Source of the DNA: JANPEF01 sp031413115
GTDB taxonomy: Bacteria; Eisenbacteria; RBG-16-71-46; DASYSL01
Length of the DNA stretch: 15,010 nucleotides
NCBI GenBank assembly: GCA_031413115.1
Contig: JANOEH010000124.1
Location: 1 to 15,010, forward strand
Direction of reading: 5' to 3'
In this document: positions 14,134 to 15,010 of the stretch, piece by piece
Position numbering within the stretch: position 1 is the stretch's first letter
Layout: every line of letters starts with the position of its first letter
The notes under the pieces: model-generated
Told to the model about the DNA's origin: nothing
Database searches by the model: none
Seen by the model: the letters and a program-made list of their open reading frames with translations, nothing else
Translations under genes and position numbers: made by a program

Positions 14134-14804
14134 GCAAGGTCGTCGCGAACGCAACCGAGGCGCTGGCCCGCGCCGGGCTCACCGACGGGGCCATCGTGCT
14201 CGCCGGCGGCTTCGGCCTGTGCGGCATCCCCGAGAACCTGATCGCCGCGATCGAGGCGAGCGGGGTCAAGGACCTCACCGTGGTGAGCAACAACGCGGGC
14301 GTCGACGACTTCGGCCTGGGCCGCCTGCTGCGCACGCGGCAGATCCGGAAGATGGTCTCGTCGTACGTGGGCGAGAACGCGACGTTCGAGCGGCAGTACC
14401 TCGACGGCCAGCTCGAGGTCGAGTTCGTGCCGCAGGGCACGCTCGCCGAGCGCATCCGCGCCGGGGGTGCGGGCCTGGGCGGCTTCTACACGCCGACGGG
14501 CTACGGCACGATCGTCGCCGAGGGCAAGGAGACGCGCGAGATCGACGGCCGCATGTACGTGCTCGAGAAGCCGATTCACGGCGCGCTCGCCATCGTCAAG
14601 GCATGGCGTGCCGACGCGACGGGCAACCTCGTCTACCGGATGAGCGCGCGCAACTTCAACCCGATGATGGCGACCGCCGCCGCCCACGTCATCGCCGAGG
14701 TGGAGGAGATCGTGCCGGTGGGGAGCATCGACCCCGACCACGTGCACACGCGGGGCGTGTACGTCGACACGGTGTTCGTCGCACGGGGCCTCGACCAGAT
14801 CCGA
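14130..14804 (+). CDS. scoA: 3-oxoacid (acetoacetyl) CoA-transferase subunit A, 3' end disrupted
   Basis: About 224 residues match the A subunit of succinyl-CoA:3-ketoacid/acetoacetate CoA-transferases. These enzymes move CoA between acids as an A-B heteromer in the cytoplasm. Landmarks are LAGGFGLCGIPENLI, VVSNNAGVDDFGLGRLL, SSYVGENATFERQYLDGQLEVEFVPQGTLAERIRAGGAGLGGFYTPTGYGT, SARNFNPMMA and VHTRGVYVDTVFVARG. The ATG at 14130 has GGAGG at 14119-14123 and overlaps the preceding stop. Matching sequence ends near Gln223. The usual final 'KRIEKRTVR'-like segment of about ten residues is absent, and the frame instead runs open through unrelated Arg/Ser-rich sequence to the window edge. The frame never closes inside the window. 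The catalytic Glu of this family is on subunit B, whose gene should follow but does not. Confidence 0.85.
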
Positions 14805-14937
14805 CGATCACGCGGGTCGGTATCGGTGTCGTATGCAACTGCGGGGCGACAACGCGGCGGCGCCTCAAGCAAGCGCCCGGCCGCCTGGAGGTCGCCTTGC
14901 TCCGCTGAAGCCGCGCGGCGTCAACCTGAAGGGGCAC
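14805..14937. other. Unassigned junction segment between broken scoA and the opposite-strand dehydrogenase
   Basis: These roughly 130 bases continue no recognisable CoA-transferase sequence in any forward frame and do not begin scoB. Codons in the scoA frame lose the usual G/C-ending bias (CGA CGA TCA, GTA, TAT GCA ACT). No terminal inverted repeats, transposase remnant or terminator could be made out. Confidence 0.4.
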
Positions 14938-15010
14938 TCAGTAAGTCGCGCGCCCACCCGACAGATCGAACACCGCCCCGGTGGAAAACGAGCAGTCCTC
15001 CGAGGCCAGC
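14938..15010 (-). CDS. Short-chain dehydrogenase/reductase, C-terminal end (partial)
   Basis: Reading the minus strand from the window edge gives 24 codons and a TGA (complement of 14938-14940). The peptide ASEDCSFSTGAVFDLSGGRA, followed by Thr-Tyr, is the familiar C-terminus of SDR-family oxidoreductases ('LASd.ssfvTGavfdvsGGratY'), the last strand and C-terminal tail of the Rossmann fold. These enzymes reduce or oxidise hydroxyl/keto groups with NAD(P)H. Substrate cannot be judged from so little. Most of the gene lies beyond the window. Its orientation opposes all other genes here. Confidence 0.7.
   Translation of the reverse strand, partial: LASEDCSFSTGAVFDLSGGRATY

Noticed and set aside
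14219..14908. 229-codon forward frame overlapping scoA
   Set aside because: It is the +2 shadow of scoA. Only the last part (after 14800) could be considered and it matches nothing I recognise.

Overview
The window comes from a high-GC bacterium with strongly G/C-ending codons. It looks Gram-negative: there is a TonB-dependent receptor whose barrel ends in Phe, and there are Wzz-like and O-antigen-ligase-like proteins. Genes are densely packed and use start/stop overlaps (TTGA, GTGA, ATGA) and several TTG or GTG starts. No rRNA, tRNA, CRISPR array or intact insertion sequence was seen, and I cannot name the phylum. Everything is on the + strand except a gene fragment at the right edge.

Region 1 (1-5241) is cell-envelope polysaccharide. 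It holds the C-terminus of a Wzz/GumC-type chain-length protein, an O-antigen ligase/polymerase-like membrane protein, the housekeeping pair rnhB-yraN, a promoter, a GT28/MGDG-synthase-like glycosyltransferase, and a second O-antigen-ligase-like protein overlapping it.

Region 2 (5242-10211) is secreted and outer-membrane functions. A 372-base non-coding gap with a candidate promoter and several perfect stem-loops precedes a TonB-dependent receptor. A small exported protein of unknown function, a strong intrinsic terminator, and an exported TIM-barrel glycoside-hydrolase-like protein follow. The last of these may be translated from a leaderless or nearly leaderless mRNA.

Region 3 (10208-14804) is a B12-dependent acyl-CoA mutase operon. 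A good sigma-70-type promoter precedes a MeaB-family GTPase, a mutase catalytic subunit, a separate B12-binding subunit, a flavin reductase and a CoA-transferase subunit A. The mutase resembles methylmalonyl-CoA mutase, but the two residues that read the substrate are Phe110 and Gln228, as in isobutyryl-CoA mutase, instead of Tyr and Arg.

At the right edge the CoA-transferase gene loses its normal end, its usual partner subunit B does not follow, and the last codons of a short-chain dehydrogenase appear on the opposite strand. This is either a rearrangement or an assembly junction. The points most worth a second look are the mutase specificity, the composition patch with a 34-base palindrome inside the flavin reductase gene, the structured leader of the TonB receptor, and the broken right end.
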